The translations under genes and the position numbers were made by a program. The notes under the pieces are model-generated. The model was not told the origin of the DNA and did not search any database. It worked only from the letters and a program-made list of their open reading frames with translations. Positions 22,788 to 35,757 of a stretch of 45,580 bases of DNA are shown piece after piece. Within the stretch, counting starts at the first letter, position 1. Each line of letters begins with the position of its first letter. Where the stretch lies: positions 132,748-178,327 of the forward strand of contig NMRA01000265.1 of NCBI GenBank assembly GCA_002633005.1. Reading direction: 5' to 3'. Origin of the DNA: Phoronis australis (Eukaryota > Phoronida > Phoronidae).

Positions 22788-24811
22788 GGTTCTTGGATAA
22801 ATGCGCCCAAATTACTGAATATGACCAAAATAGCTGTGATTCGTTGAAGAAAACTGTACATAGAAGGCAACAGTTTTTGTTAGAACAGCATTCAGCCACA
22901 CCTATAAAGTGAACAAGGTATGTCCATGGTTTTGTTTTCAATTTACTTCTTTCTATGTGCAAATTAGGAATATTTGTGCCGTAGGATGTTCAAATTAACA
23001 TGCATTAAATATAACGAAACTAATGAAAAATCAGTTTCAAACGCTACGTGCAAAGTCAGTTTACAAATCCAGTGAATGAAATTTATTAAGATGAAGCTAA
23101 TTAGTAAAACAATATCATAAATGACGCAGCAATTAGCAATTAAACATTAAGATTTTTCAAAACGATTTAATTTACACAGTGTTGTTATGACGTAGTCTTG
23201 CAGGAAATAAAACGACTAAAATGCGCATTCAGTCACTGGCCTACACCAACATATTAAATCTAAATGATATATTTTGAATATTCTGGATAAGCAAGCATAT
23301 TGTGTACATGAAACAACTCCATCATTGGAAGATTTGGACCAGGTATAAAGACGATGAAATCAGATGAATGCATTTTGACTAGTACAACGCAGCTTGACTA
23401 TCCGCCGACTCTGTTACTGTCTTCTTGTGATTTAACATCACGTGACAAATACCCCATGCCTTTTAGAATGTAAGCATCAGACCCTCGTTCAATACAGTTA
23501 ATTAATAGGGATAAAGTATTCCGAAATTTGTTAAAGAATACTTCAATATTTTATGGCATCAATTTGCCATACGCAACAGAAGTAGTTCAACGAAAGAAGG
23601 GGATGGAAAATACCAAGTCTTCTGCTCTCTACTCAAGGAGACATGGAATGGTTCTTTCCTCATCATGCACCTTCTCTAGTATTATCTAAATGTGTATTCA
23701 CATGAGCAGACAGTGTGCAGCTCATTACAGTGTAAGGTTGGCACCAGAAAATTTAAAGATATGCTACATAAAAGGCTAGGTTGGACTACTGAACTATGGT
23801 ACTGTACAGGATCACTGCAGTCCAGACACTACAGTAAGCCTCTTATTACACTGTCTACAAACCACCTATGTTTCAATTGACTGACTGCTCATGAAGTCCT
23901 AGTCAACATAGCTCCTATAGGTTAACCTGATCGAGCATTTTGGATAAGCGCCCACCTCTGTGTCTTCCCGAAAATTTTGTTTTATTACCCATGCTCAGAT
24001 TAACTTCCATCCCCTAATTTACAAGTTGCCAATTTAAGTGCCAAAGATGTAAACCGGATGTGTACAGTAAACTCAATTGGCAACAGAACAGAAAATATAG
24101 GGTACATGTTTTTAAAAAACCAACAATATTTCATAATGATTCTTAATGCTTTACAGACGGACTGGCAATGGTGTTAGCAAACTGAACACAGACCTCCACT
24201 TGCAATGCATAAAAATACAACTAGAGCAGCGTCAAATCAGACAACAGCCACCATAGCTAACAGTTGCATTCAGCACTATAAATGCACAAGGAAAAGGGAC
24301 TTTCACCTGCTGATGTAGCAGTGGAGCGACAGTAATAGTGGTATTGCTTGGAGCATTTTTGTTCATCAACAAGTACGAAAGTACGATTTACTGTAATATC
24401 AATTCTGTTCATGAGATACCTCCAACTCAATACGTCCCAGAAAGGCATTTATGGGAATAAATAGCTGTTAGCACACCTAAATGTATTCCAATTACATTTT
24501 AAAAAGTAAGTTTGTGGAAATTCAAATGCGCTTCATTTTAGATGTTCAGTAACAATGTAATGTGTGAACCAGAGTATTCTTAAGTTAGCATTGATTGAAA
24601 CATAATCACAAGGAGACGTTTCAAAATTTAAAAAAAAATAAACAGCTTTGCTTATTCCTATACTGAAACTTGAATTGTAGATTGTCATGCTAACTTCAAC
24701 GCGGCCTGATGTGCTTTAGGTTATAAAATCATTCAATAAATGTTGCACCACGTTGGAAGAACCGCTAGACATTGGGTCTTCAAACAAAAAAGCGGGATTT
24801 TTAAAACTTAC
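22788..24811. other. intron sequence of gene A, no exon found
   Basis: Follows the donor of the 447-bp exon on the minus strand. Contains GGATAAATGCGCCCA near 22796 and GGATAAGCGCCCACC near 23942, related to the GGGCGCTT repeat words, but no coding signal. Confidence 0.45.
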
Positions 24812-25258
24812 CTCAAACTCAAAATCGTCTTGTTCAGCTAGCAGTAAATCTTCTGCAATCTCTCCTAAGATCGTACACGATGTTGTCCATGGTTCCAAAG
24901 GAGGTAATGTCAAATTCGACGCGCTCATTTTCTTTGACAGTCGTCTCACTATTTTGGGCGATAACGTAAGCATCAACGATCGCCGTTTGGAACGTGGCGA
25001 CTTAGCGGCAAAATCTGCGAAACTGGGATTGTCCGGAGACAGCAGGTTTGACCGCAGATTCTTATCAGTTCTTCCTTCTGGAGGTTCCGACTTTCTGTCA
25101 GTTCGCAGCATAACAGTGTCATCGTATGAGCAGGAATGTACAAGACCTTTGAGGTCGTGTGGTGCCGACTGTCTTTTTCTCAACGTGGGCGTGAATGCGC
25201 CACGCTCTGGTCCGCCCAGAGGAACATTTAGCCTTTCCACATTCAGGGACATTTTGAT
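24812..25258 (-). CDS. gene A, large internal exon (149 codons), basic serine-rich protein
   Basis: By far the strongest coding signal in the window. Acceptor CAAACCACCAG|ATC and donor GAG|GTAAGT, both phase 0. Numbering from the Met at 25252, the peptide starts MSLNVERLNVPLGGPERG. It has a 14-3-3-like RKRQSAP at 25-31, basic kinase-type sites KRRS at 89-92 and RRLS at 103-106, a hydrophobic-basic patch (SLMLTLSPKIVRRL), and ends in an acidic run AEQDDFEFE before the splice. No enzymatic domain or membrane segment is seen. It looks like a phosphorylated linker or scaffold region, and the family is not recognised. The Met at 25252 could be an internal start, but exons at 36107 and 33609 both end in the phase needed to enter this exon at ATC AAA ATG. 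The opposite strand is also open for 173 codons; the splice signals and composition favour minus. Confidence 0.8.
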
Positions 25259-27639
25259 CTGGTGGTTTGAATAACCTAAATTTATTATTCGGATTCCTTT
25301 TCTCTATCATATATATGTAAGCTGTACTCATGCATTCATGACAAATATTCCTAGGTATACAGAGGCTACTGCAAAGTCACATGAAACATGCTTTGTAACA
25401 GCCTGGGGAATTACTCTTAAATGTTTGCACAAAGTGGCTAAGAAAACAGTCCAATTTAAGTGAAACCAACCAGCAGAAATTCTTCTATCAAAAGTACTCC
25501 AGGCTTATATGGCCTGTCAAGCTGTTATAAGCACAGCACAGGACATGGTGAAGTATGTCTGTCTTGAAGGAGCAAGCACACAGCAAGATACTACAGTCTC
25601 TGTAAATTCAAAATGTTCTGCTTATCTAACTTTGGAACCTTGAAGGATTAATAAACCTGCTTGGTTCAGGAATGTGAAAGGAATGGCCAGCCACAAGTGC
25701 AAGTGACCCTCGGTGATGTTCTCTGAGCAACTGCCCACCTGCCTGTTTCACGATTCAAAACTGGCTCAGTCTCAGCAGGTCGGAACACATGGTTGAGTCA
25801 GGTGAAAACTCGAATATAAACACAAACGGAAAACAAATTCCATCCAGCAGCGTACCATTAAAAAGAAGCTGTCCTCATTATGATATGGTTGGGTTGCACA
25901 ACTCTAAAGTACAAGTTAGTAATGATGATAGGGTGTGTTGAAAGAACCAGAGCCAGGAATAGCCTGCAAAATGCTTCCTGCTGGTGACTGACACTTATGC
26001 AGTAGCCAACTGGTCAGTTTATCTCCAACTTTATCAGACAAGCTTGTCCACTGCCTTGACAACACAAACTTCTAACTGGCTTTCTATTACCTGCCTGCTG
26101 GGAAATTGGTGAATTCTTTTCACTCTTGTAATCTTCTTGCTTGCTATGGTGTCAGCAATAACACAAAGCCAATTGCATCACACACCTGCCGCGTGCACCA
26201 GATATGTTGAGGAGCAGTTTAGTGCTGCTTAGTTGTAATTAAAACTTGTTGGAAACTACTTACAGCCTGGTGTATTTCTAGCAAATAGCCACCAATCCGC
26301 AGTAATTCACACTACTTAAACAGTGCAAGAGCAATTTATCACTCGACTGCTGACTGTTAAGACTTCCAAGCCAGTTATTTCCAATAGGGTTACTTCAGCT
26401 TATCAACTAGCCTTATCAAGTTGACTGATTTTTCTTGAAGTCGCATTAAACTCTCGTTAATTATCTACGCCTCGGATTTTAGTGCCCACTTATAATTAAA
26501 AACAAAGTCACCACATCGTCTTCGCAACATCCCAAATGCACAACTTCCAGAAATGCTTGATAATCCCACTATGAAATGGACACAGTCTGAAATGCAAACT
26601 TTAACACAATCCATGTGGTGAGCTGAAATTCGATTTGGTTCAGCTTTTTCACTCAACCTGTCTCCACCCTGGTGAAATAATGTTCATTAAATCTAGCACT
26701 GAGCAATATACCACTAAAACCGTTTTTTCTTAGGGATTCACAGGCAAATGGCTCTCCAAACCAATCTTCACTGCACCATTAGATGTGAAAGACTCGGCAA
26801 GCTTGATCCAACAGTTTGACAATGACTGTCTCATCAGATATTAAGTTAGATGTAGATAATAAACAACACAGCACAGTCTCAATTACATGCATCACAGACA
26901 GTGTTGATACACTGGTAACACACAGGCATAATAGGCAGCCACCTTCAGGCAGAAGTTCTGCTCAAATAAGCTTGTCTGAAGAACTATGATTATCACTTTC
27001 ATTCAGAGTACCCTGCATGACAGGGGTTCGCCATCATCTGCCACCCACACACTGGTGATCTATCAGAGTCAAGAATATCTCAGTGAAATGTGAGACTAGA
27101 AGTTTTTGATACAGAGAAAAAAATCCAGTGATGGTTTGTTTAGACAAGGTCTTCATACTGTGAAATTGACACAATGTGCGGAGCTCTGCATTAGGGGATT
27201 TTTTTATGAAAGTTCTTGTGTTGCCGAGAGCACGAGGTATTTAAAAATGACATATGCTTTAATGGGTACATAGTAAAGATAATATCAAAATGCTGTAGAG
27301 GTATCAGTATCTACATCAGCATTTACATATTTTTACCCGTACATCTCATACAGGGCAAAAGAGATTGGGTAAAGTTGCCCCACTTCAGACAAATCCAAGT
27401 AGACTGTGACTGCTCAGTGATCATTATGAGTAAGGGGTGCCAATTTGTTGCCCTTTTCTTTGCAAACGATAGGTATTTTTACACACACCTACTACAGAAT
27501 ATCACACAGTACCTGATTTCTGCTCTTAAAGCCATGGGTTCATTCATATATTAAAACTTAACTTTGATGATTCTGTGGTCTAAGGTTATGTTGGACCATA
27601 TTGACAAGACTGTATCGAGCCAAATACCTTGAAAGCTAT
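25259..27639. other. gene A intron, no firm exon
   Basis: A minus-strand segment ending with a good donor at about 26090 (GGCAG|GTAATA) is open, but its acceptor and phase are uncertain. Nothing else is recognised. Confidence 0.4.
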
Positions 27640-28085
27640 AGATTTTAACTCATAAAAATAGTTTTCTGAAAGTAGAAAGCCTGTACAAATTTATTTATTT
27701 CTTGACATTTTACCAATCTAACATTATTTGTGTCCTCATGGTCATGTTTTTTACTAAAATTTAACAAAAAAGATTAGGTACATTGATAGCAAAACAACAG
27801 ACATGATAAAATTTTGTTTGATATAAACCTACAAGGTGAATTACCATAAGGCTCTCACAGTTTCATAAAAATATCTTCGTTTTGCCTTCATACATGAAAA
27901 TCATTAAAGTTCCAGTTTTGTTAGCCTCTCCTGTAAAATTGGACTATTTTAAAACCAATAGCTAAACCGTTTTGGAGAACAGTGAATTGAGCATAGTATG
28001 TGAATGTTTCGTATGAATCACGTCAGGAGCTTCTGAGACATGATGTTCCAGAGTTAGCCATTTTTCAAGGCTCCTAAATAACGTT
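27640..28085 (+). repeat. dispersed repeat, copy 2 (plus)
   Basis: Counterpart of 20330-20790 in opposite orientation; see that entry for the shared words. Both copies lie in proposed gene A introns. An upstream plus-strand open frame (27216-27554) is adjacent but has no visible match near copy 1. Confidence 0.6.
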
Positions 28086-30049
28086 AAAAAGGTGCCCTTA
28101 GTATTATCCAATTGCATATCAAGGTCTAATTATATCCGACTTAAAACTAGACATAATAATAGCAATACCACAACAATAACAATTAAAGCTTTTTAGCGTA
28201 GATCACAAAGACAGACTTTCAGTGACAGCTGGCACAAAAGATTACTGCTACTATATTTCTGTTCAAGCTAACACAGACTTTACTTTGGACCATGCAATTC
28301 CCAAATAGTTGACAGCTATAAACCAGGAATTGAGGACAAAGGACACTGCATTTGCTTGGACTGAAATAGCTAAATAATGATATTGGAATTTGGCTATGCA
28401 ATAACATCATTGTGAGACATCTGGTCTGGGATGACAGGTAGGGAGGTATGCAGACTCACAACCACCTGGTGAAAGATGTATGCATCAGTTCCATAAATGG
28501 AAGAATGTCCATAGGAAAGTGGGAAATTTAGATTCAGACTCAAAAAGGGATGCTTGGCAATGAATGGGCAATGAATCAGAAGAGACTGGCTACCAAGTCA
28601 AAGACAGACTATATAAAGAAATTCTATAATTCACAAAAATGTCCAAAGATATAAGGAACAGAAATTAATTAAGCCAAAATCTCACAAATTTAGGATGCAT
28701 TGTCATAGTCTTATCTGGACACAGTTGCCCAACTTTCAACATCCTACGATCAAACTGCATCATCAAACGAGTAAGATCTATGATTGTTAAAAATCGTCCA
28801 TGAAATTTACTGGGGTTCTAATTTTCAACCTTCATGACATCATTAATTTCTCATAATTGGCAAAACATTTGTGAATCAGACATTTTAATCAAACTCTATA
28901 GTCCCATAGACATCACACACAAAACAAGGTACGTTTTAATTAAATATGCATGTTGCATTACTAGATTTTCTTCAAAATATTGTTTAATAAGAACAGAATC
29001 ATTACACAATTCTAAAAAGGCATGTGTACTATCAAACTTGACCGTGGCCATCTGGGAAGCCCTTGAAAATAAAAAATGCAACTTTGTCAATTACCTTTGT
29101 CCGAAATTAGCGTGATATTACAATAATCCCAATGGAGCATTGATTCATGCGCCTTGTCACCAATTCTGGACAAAATAGTGAAATTTTACCTCTTTATTTC
29201 CATTAATCATACTAAATTAATGCTTAACCACAAGTTCTGTACTATAACTATCATAAACCAATATTTTCATCATCTGTGGGTATTCAAAATAATGTTGAAA
29301 TTTGAAAAAAGAGCAATTTTGAGGACTCTTTTTGTCTGAAATTCCAGAGATTTTACCCTTAACATTCACATGTACTAAAATAGCCTCCGAGAGCAAATAT
29401 GAAAAGAAGAACCCAAGCCTTTATTCGAAGCATAAGAGTATGATCATATATTTACTGTTTCAAGTACAGCAAAGGAATTCACAATTCAAAACATGTACAA
29501 TGCTCCCAGGGGCCCATTTCACTAAAATATCGAAACTTTTTAAACGTCAGATTTTTTTATTTTAACAAGGAGACCTATGGCTAACCCTAGGTTTTTGGCA
29601 AAAGTTTTCATTTAGGTTCCGCTTAAGTTAGGGCATTTTAGCAAAACAGGACCTAGATGTTGTCCCAGTTTCCTGACTGCAGTAGACCGATAAATGACAT
29701 ATTCATGGCCTGCTACTTGGGGATATGTTCATCCACCCATCTCAAGCTATTGACATTCAATCATTCATAGGACTTGAGGTGGCACCCAGGCATAGTAAAG
29801 TGAAGGCATTCGTCTAATTAATGTGCACTTGACAACGTTACCTTAAAATTAATGCAACAGATAGCATTAAAAAATACTCGTCAAATGTTGTAACCCAGTT
29901 ATTTTTAGATGTTAAACCTATAGTGTTGAACATTATAGATGCAGATCTGTTCTAGAATAAATATTTTTCCTTTACCCCAAGTTAACTTTGCAGTTAAATA
30001 GTTAGGATGCAATGTGAACCAAATCTTTGCTCCATGACAAAGCTTATTC
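28086..30049. other. gene A intron, nothing recognised
   Basis: AT-rich. Several short open frames on both strands without splice or family support. Confidence 0.45.
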
Positions 30050-31150
30050 ATGACTATTTTTGAAAAATAAAAGTGTAAGATTTGTTTGTTCAGAGTTAAA
30101 GTTGCCAGTTGTTTCATTAATTTGAAGTTCTATATGATGACTGGACAGGATCTGCCAGTGAAATCAATACTCCTGTCTTGTTTTGTTACACACTGTCAAA
30201 ATCGGAGATTTATACCAGAACTTTAAGACTGACGGCTTCCAGTTAGTTTAGACTGGGTACGACACCCGATTGATAACTAACTTTAATAAACATGCCATCA
30301 AAATATTTTAATACTCTTGAATACAGTAAATCAACAACAAACAGAAGTGTAAAAAATATTAAGATTTGTGCTTGTCAACTGGTGCGTATTTAGCTTCATT
30401 TCTAAAATAAGAATGTAAGATTTGTAGAAATTAGACATTAAGTGCTGTAAGCTTTTTTATCTCCAGGACAAAGGAGAGTTCTATCACCCTGTAATCCGGA
30501 ACGGCCCTATTTATGTGCTCAGCATGGTCTCAAGCAGTAGCTGTCAATTTTTCTAAGCACCGAAACCATTTCACATATCAGTTACTGTACAAGTTACAAG
30601 TTGTGATCAGAAAGTAGCGCAAGGAAGTCTAAATGGAAATTAGCTCCTTTGGTTGAATCCAAGTTTATTTTGGCTTAAAGTAAAAGCACATAAAAGCAGC
30701 ACATTTGTTTTCATTTGAATAATTTATTTCCACAGTGTACATACCCATTTCCCCCGACGTAGACAATTTCGATTTTAGGCAGTATTCTTTATATCTTATA
30801 TTTTTGAAATGAATAAATATAAAATATCAACTTGAAAGTACTTCAAACTCTACCAACTAATGGTGGCAAAGAAACAGTTTTAATGCAATAAAAACACATG
30901 AACCTTTGAACCCATTTTCGAAACATCTCACATAAAACTGCAAGATTTGTTTGTTGCAGATGTCTTTCATTACTGAAGTTCCACATGACTTAGGGATAGG
31001 AACAGTCATTATAATGATAAACCGCTGAGTGACAATAAAATCTAATAAAAATTGTCAACACATCAAAATATTTGTACTTTTGAACATGAGAACATAAATC
31101 AAAAACAAATAGAAGTGAAAAGAAAGTAACAAAGGTTCTTGCTTGCCTAG
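30050..31150. repeat. diverged local tandem duplication
   Basis: 30060-30375 and 30930-31150 share collinear words: AAGATTTGTTTGTT, TTTCATTA, GAAGTTC, then CATCAAAATATTT, AAATCAA, ACAAACAGAAGTG against ACAAATAGAAGTG. The period is about 870 bp. Copies are old and interrupted by indels. Confidence 0.5.
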
Positions 31151-31299
31151 TAATCACTCAGTTCCCTAATTTGCTTTCATTGAAGCTGGACTTGTACAGA
31201 CTGTTGTCATCAGTTGATAGTGATAAGTGGTCTAAGGTTGAATTCCTTTGACAGACCTCTAGTTTGCAGCTTTGACGCTTTTACACTTGGGAGTTTAAA

Positions 31300-31640
31300 T
31301 CGGATTAAACCCTGTTTGTGGCTCAAGTGAGTTTGTCGAGCATATGTAAACGCTACCAGAGGGTGTGTAATCGGTTCAACCCACAGCCGGTTGAGGCGGT
31401 GATTACGAGCTGGTGGTTTTCAGCCGATACGCGTACCTCACAAGTGAGAACGGACATTCCAATCGTTTCCATTCAAATTGAGGAAGTTACATCTACTTGT
31501 ACATGTGCGTTTATTGGTTCCTGTGTCGATTTTCGTCTACAATTTTCCGAGCCAATAATACACATTTGACATTCTGCAACAACATGATGTGGCAAAACAA
31601 AACGGGCAATTGGCATTGTGGGACTTTCGGAAAAACAAAA
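31300..31640. promoter_or_regulatory. possible CpG-containing internal promoter of gene A
   Basis: Higher CG content than the flanks, inverted CCAAT (ATTGG at 31513 region) and CCAAT near 31552, and GGCATTGTGGGACTTTC at 31612-31628 (minus-strand TCCCACAATGCC, ZNF143-like). On the minus strand GTGAG|GTACGC could be a donor of a non-coding first exon that splices to the exon at 24812-25258, whose first Met (25252) would then start translation. No transcript evidence; inference only. Confidence 0.3.
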
Positions 31641-31701
31641 ACTTAAAAATTATACACGAAAGCCTTTGAAACAATCCAAATACCCACCATTTTATAAAGG
31701 A

Positions 31702-31800
31702 GGCAGTGTGGCCTAGAAGGATAAGTGTCCGCTTCTTTCCTCAAGGTTGTGGGTTCGAGTCCCACTGGAGAACATTGCTAGACCCAGTGTTTGGATCCAC
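31702..31800 (+). repeat. tRNA-derived SINE head
   Basis: Perfect pol III A box TGGCCTAGAAGG (31709-31720) and B box GGTTCGAGTCC (31752-31762), and a perfect 5-bp T stem (GTGGG/CCCAC). The acceptor and anticodon stems do not pair (GGCAGTG against TGGAGAA), so it is not a functional tRNA. The body probably continues some hundreds of bases downstream, end not defined. Confidence 0.75.
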
Positions 31801-32280
31801 AGCTCTGGTTTAACTATGCGTTAATAAAGCATAAAAATGGTTCCAGGTGATCAGTGCAACGGGCCCACACGAGTAAATCGTGTGCCAGACTACACTGAAC
31901 CAGACCTCCTGCAAATAGTTTTATTTTTAGTATTTTTCCAGCAGATGGTGTAGCATCTAAACTGGGTGGGTGTTGGATGTGTACATGGTAAGACAAAGTG
32001 TTTTGTAGTGAGGCAGCGGGGATGAAGCGTCAATGTAATGTAATCGCAAAGACGTAATGACTTGACCACATAGGGATACGACGACTTGAACTAAGTCAAT
32101 CAGGGGCTATTAATAGTGAAGTGGGGTATAATAGCATTCAGGAGCAACATATTAATTGTTTTCATTTGAATAATTCATTTCCACAATGTATACCCATTTC
32201 CCACAAGACGGTAGGCCTAGGCAGCAATGTTTCGTATTGTTATATCTTGTTTTCATAAACTGAATAAATAAAATTATGAG

Positions 32281-33608
32281 TAAATTTTGAAATCTCTGGC
32301 TTCCCTTAATCCACATATGCATTACACAGCAAATATTTCCCAATCACAGCTGTTCTTCATAGAGGCACTGCCCAACCATCATACCTAAGTGCTAATGATG
32401 TCTCACTAGCCTAGAAATAAATTAGGGACAATTAGGGATAATTGTGGTGTTTATTTGAAAAATAGGCACACCTTGGTTCTACCATAAGAACAGACTGTGG
32501 CTTTGCAAAACAAGCAGTCATTACATACACCTAACAAAGCATCACTTCCACAACACCCTTGGTCAAATAAACAACTGGAGATTAGGTAACCCCTGTAATA
32601 CACACTTGGAACACCTGCAGCGGAGGGTACTGACTATGATTTGACATGAAGGCAACAATGCTAAGGGAACTGACCATGTCAAGAAAAAATAATTCACTTT
32701 TGAAAGACAAACTGGTGTATAACTTATGACGAGCCTAAACGGTATCTACATTACCAATTGTTATCTACATAAACAGAGATCCATTCAAAAACAATGTTGT
32801 ATTGTTATTGTATTGTTCTGTGTGTAAATAATTTCATCCTCGTGTTCAAAGGTCTATCAAACTGAGTACTTATATCACAGGATAGCTCACGGCATTCTAT
32901 GACTGTTTTATTCAAAGGGTATTTTTGCAATAACAGAAAAACAGCACTTCAGAACAAAACCCCACCTCACTACATTTAATGAGCAAAAGAATTCAACACG
33001 GGAGTATCGCTTGATCCACTAACACAATTTACTGACATTAGACAAGGAAAGTGAATTCAGTACAGAATTAAAATTCTGGTGTTGTCTGTTAATTGGTCTT
33101 CAATTACTGACGATAGAAGCAGGCTGTCCTGAACATTTGGAAGCAGACTGACAGAGACACCTATTGCAAAAACTAACAAGTTATGTCAGTCTGTTGCAAA
33201 GCTCAATAGAATAATTGCAATGAATGTAACTGTATGCATGAGACTCAGTAGTATTTTGAGAACCATAGCATTATCTTTTCATCCTAGAAGCTGGCATATT
33301 CCACATTTAATCTCTGATTCCAATGCACATGATTTGTGTTTCAATCCATTGACAATTGACACATTATATATAGTCCAACCATATAGCAGAAAGTACAAGC
33401 AATGAAATTGGTCAATCCTTCAAATGAAAATTTGAACAAATCTGGATGATGATTATTTTCAAATCGATTTTAAGTCATGACAAGCCCTGTTAAAGACCAC
33501 AGAGGCAAGGCATTACCAACACTTTAAAAACAGTCTACTCCTGACATCTATTGGTCAATGAGAACAACACACCAAGGACTGAACAAATATTTTTCTCTTT
33601 TTCCTTAC
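32281..33608. other. gene A intron, nothing recognised
   Basis: No supported exon or repeat. Confidence 0.45.
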
Positions 33609-33662
33609 CTTATTCAGCACACTCTGCAGTGAAAAGCGCCTGGGACCAAAATGTCGTCTCAT
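33609..33662 (-). CDS. gene A, candidate alternative first coding exon (18 codons)
   Basis: On the minus strand, ATG at 33662 opens MRRHFGPRRFSLQSVLNK and runs straight into a strong donor AATAAG|GTAAGG. It ends in phase 0, exactly what the 24812-25258 exon requires, giving ...SVLNK-IKMSLNVER. RRFSL is a PKA-type site, in keeping with the basic serine-rich character of the common exon. The frame remains open upstream for about 28 codons (through SELLSQLGRS), so it could instead be an internal exon with acceptor GAGTCAG|CTA (also phase 0). A TGAGTCA (AP-1-like) word lies about 30 bases upstream of the ATG. Alternative N-termini are inferred, not shown. Confidence 0.5.
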
Positions 33663-35660
33663 TTTTATGCAACTTCTCCCTAGCTGACTCAACAGTTCAC
33701 TGTCTATAACTCCTCTTAAAACACTAGTAACTTCTAATGATATCAGTCAGACATCCAGGCTTCGGCAGCCAGCCCAAAAGTAAAGTGCTTCAGCTCCAGA
33801 AATGTTACAATGATCTCTGTCTCAACATAAATGTTAGCAAGGCACCGAACATTTTTTCATTAAGGAACAGATGTTAAATTCTTGTTGATGATAACAGAAC
33901 AAATGGACAGTCCATAGAGTGGCACATATGGACAATAAATGACTACGCACTTGAATACAGTGGATCTTCTCACATAACAATTGTTTTAATCACCATGGCA
34001 TTGATCCTGACAAGCAATTGCACCACAGGAAGGGTGCATTTACAACTGACCTCTTTAATAATGCCCAATGCTATCAAAGCAACCACTCCATACACCCACG
34101 GTGGTTGATAAGACCCTAATACAAAATACTGTACATTTGGAAATAAATCTGACCAGTACATCAGCTTCCGTGAAAGAAAATGAAGGTGACAGAGAAGGTG
34201 CTCTGAGCTTTAAATATTGAAGTTGACATGGTCAAACAGCGGTCATTGTTTTATGGTCATCAGTTATGGTCACCTGGAGTGCCTGCGATGGTTCATAAAA
34301 GTGGCAAGAACTATCACAATATTTGGAGGTGGTGCCGTTTTATAACCAATAAACTTTACAGAAACTGCAAACACCTATTCGAAATGTGGCTCAATCTTGG
34401 TGGAAAATCTATTGTAAAACCTAATGTCCCGTTCCAAAACTGTGTACTACAAAAAAGTAATAGCAAAACCACTGAACGTGAGCTTTGTGTTGGTAAAAAT
34501 AAAAATTATGATCTGTCCCTGAGAACAGTTGTTTCACAACAGGGTTGGGTCAGTCAACTACACTAGTCATCTGGTCTATAGGTCTCATGGACTGTTCCAC
34601 CAACACAAATTTAACATAAACCCTGTTCTGCACCAAAGCAGTTATAACTGATTCAATATAACTCGGTCTGACAACTTTAATGGCAGTTTTACAATTTGTA
34701 ACTGTAGCATGGTTATAACCTTCTGTGAGGGAAGGGGTTATAATCCTTGTGACTCGGTGTAAACATGACAGTAGCAAATGTTATTACTCAGTAAGGTGGC
34801 GCTTCTATTAAATATTGATGGACACAATGGCGCATCGAGGCACTATCTGGGTGAATGGGAAAGCGAAAACAACGGCGACCAGCGACTAAAACCCAGAACT
34901 AAGGTTACAACAGTTTTGATTGCTCGCTTTAACTGCTCACCTGAACAGTAACGATAATAATACTTTACAGTTACAACAAATAAGAAAGAGTTACATCCAG
35001 GTTTAGTTGGTCTGAACAGAGCTGTAGTTGGTATATAAGCTTGTATGTAGTTAACAGGATAGCCATGAAGTGGTCATAAACACGCATTTGCTCAGCTTTT
35101 GAAGCCCAATCCATATGAAGTGTTTTACAACTTGTAGTATGATAAAGTTGAACTGGTTGCATAATGTTTTTGTGTAGTCATATATTGGTCAACTGATAAA
35201 CTGAAAACGCAGATTAGTGAGGTGAGTAGTAAATCCCCAATTGCCAACATTTGGCAAGTAATGCACACATTTAAGGAGGCATAGGTAGACAGTTTCCCCA
35301 ATCGACAGGAGAAAATGCCTACAAGTATGAAGGAAATAATGAATGCAACCAAGTTTCAAGTTGCAGTCAGCTGCAAAACAAAATAAATGGCCAATTGGGT
35401 TGAATTTGTCAGTTGATTTCAGCAAGTTTTGACTAAGTTGAGCAAGTTTACAGGTAGAATGTTTAAGAAGCAAGTTGTTAAACATCACATTATCAGACAT
35501 CACAAACCCATACAGGAACAAGACTTAGTTGATACGATAAAATCTCACCAATTTATGACACAATGTGTCCAACTCCAGTGAAATTTCACAAATCACTTCT
35601 ACCAAAAAACATACGTAGCACCAAATTAAAACAATTTTCCGTGTTCAAGTTTTGCATAAT
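33663..35660. other. gene A intron with a small CG-rich patch
   Basis: 34790-34900 contains ACAATGGCGCA (YY1-like) and several CG dinucleotides (AACGGCGACCAGCGAC). It could be regulatory. The plus-strand open frame 34228-34566 (112 codons) has no splice or family support and is treated as chance. Confidence 0.35.
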
Positions 35661-35757
35661 AATCTGACATAACGTGTCCATGTTTTGAGACCAGCTTGAT
35701 GCCTGTTATTCAGTGGAGAAAACTGGTTCTCAAAATTCGGGCACGTTATATCAGACC
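35661..35757 (+). mobile_element. foldback MITE, copy 4
   Basis: Left ATCTGACATAACGTGTCCAT and right CGGGCACGTTATATCAGACC are inverted. Inner arms TTTTGAGACCAGCTT and AAACTGGTTCTCAAAA with the loop TGCCTGTTATTCAGTGG match copy 3 in orientation. It lies about 350 bp downstream of gene A exon 2, in intron. Confidence 0.8.

Larger units (their letters stand above)
30708..32280. repeat. direct repeat pair at 30708-30830 and 32157-32280
   Basis: Both start TTTTCATTTGAATAATT and continue ATTTCCACA, a TACCCATTTCCC word, AGGCAG, TATATCTT and GAATAAATA in the same order. The second copy follows the SINE at 31702. It may be part of the same duplicated block as 30050-31150. Confidence 0.6.

Noticed and set aside
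27216-27554. 112-codon plus-strand open frame as a gene
   Set aside because: No splice or family support. It adjoins a dispersed repeat and is probably chance or transposon debris.
31702-31773. Functional tRNA gene
   Set aside because: Control boxes and T stem are perfect, but the acceptor, D and anticodon stems do not pair, so it is a SINE head.
34228-34566. 112-codon plus-strand open frame as a gene
   Set aside because: No splice context, no recognisable domain, and composition like the surrounding non-coding DNA.
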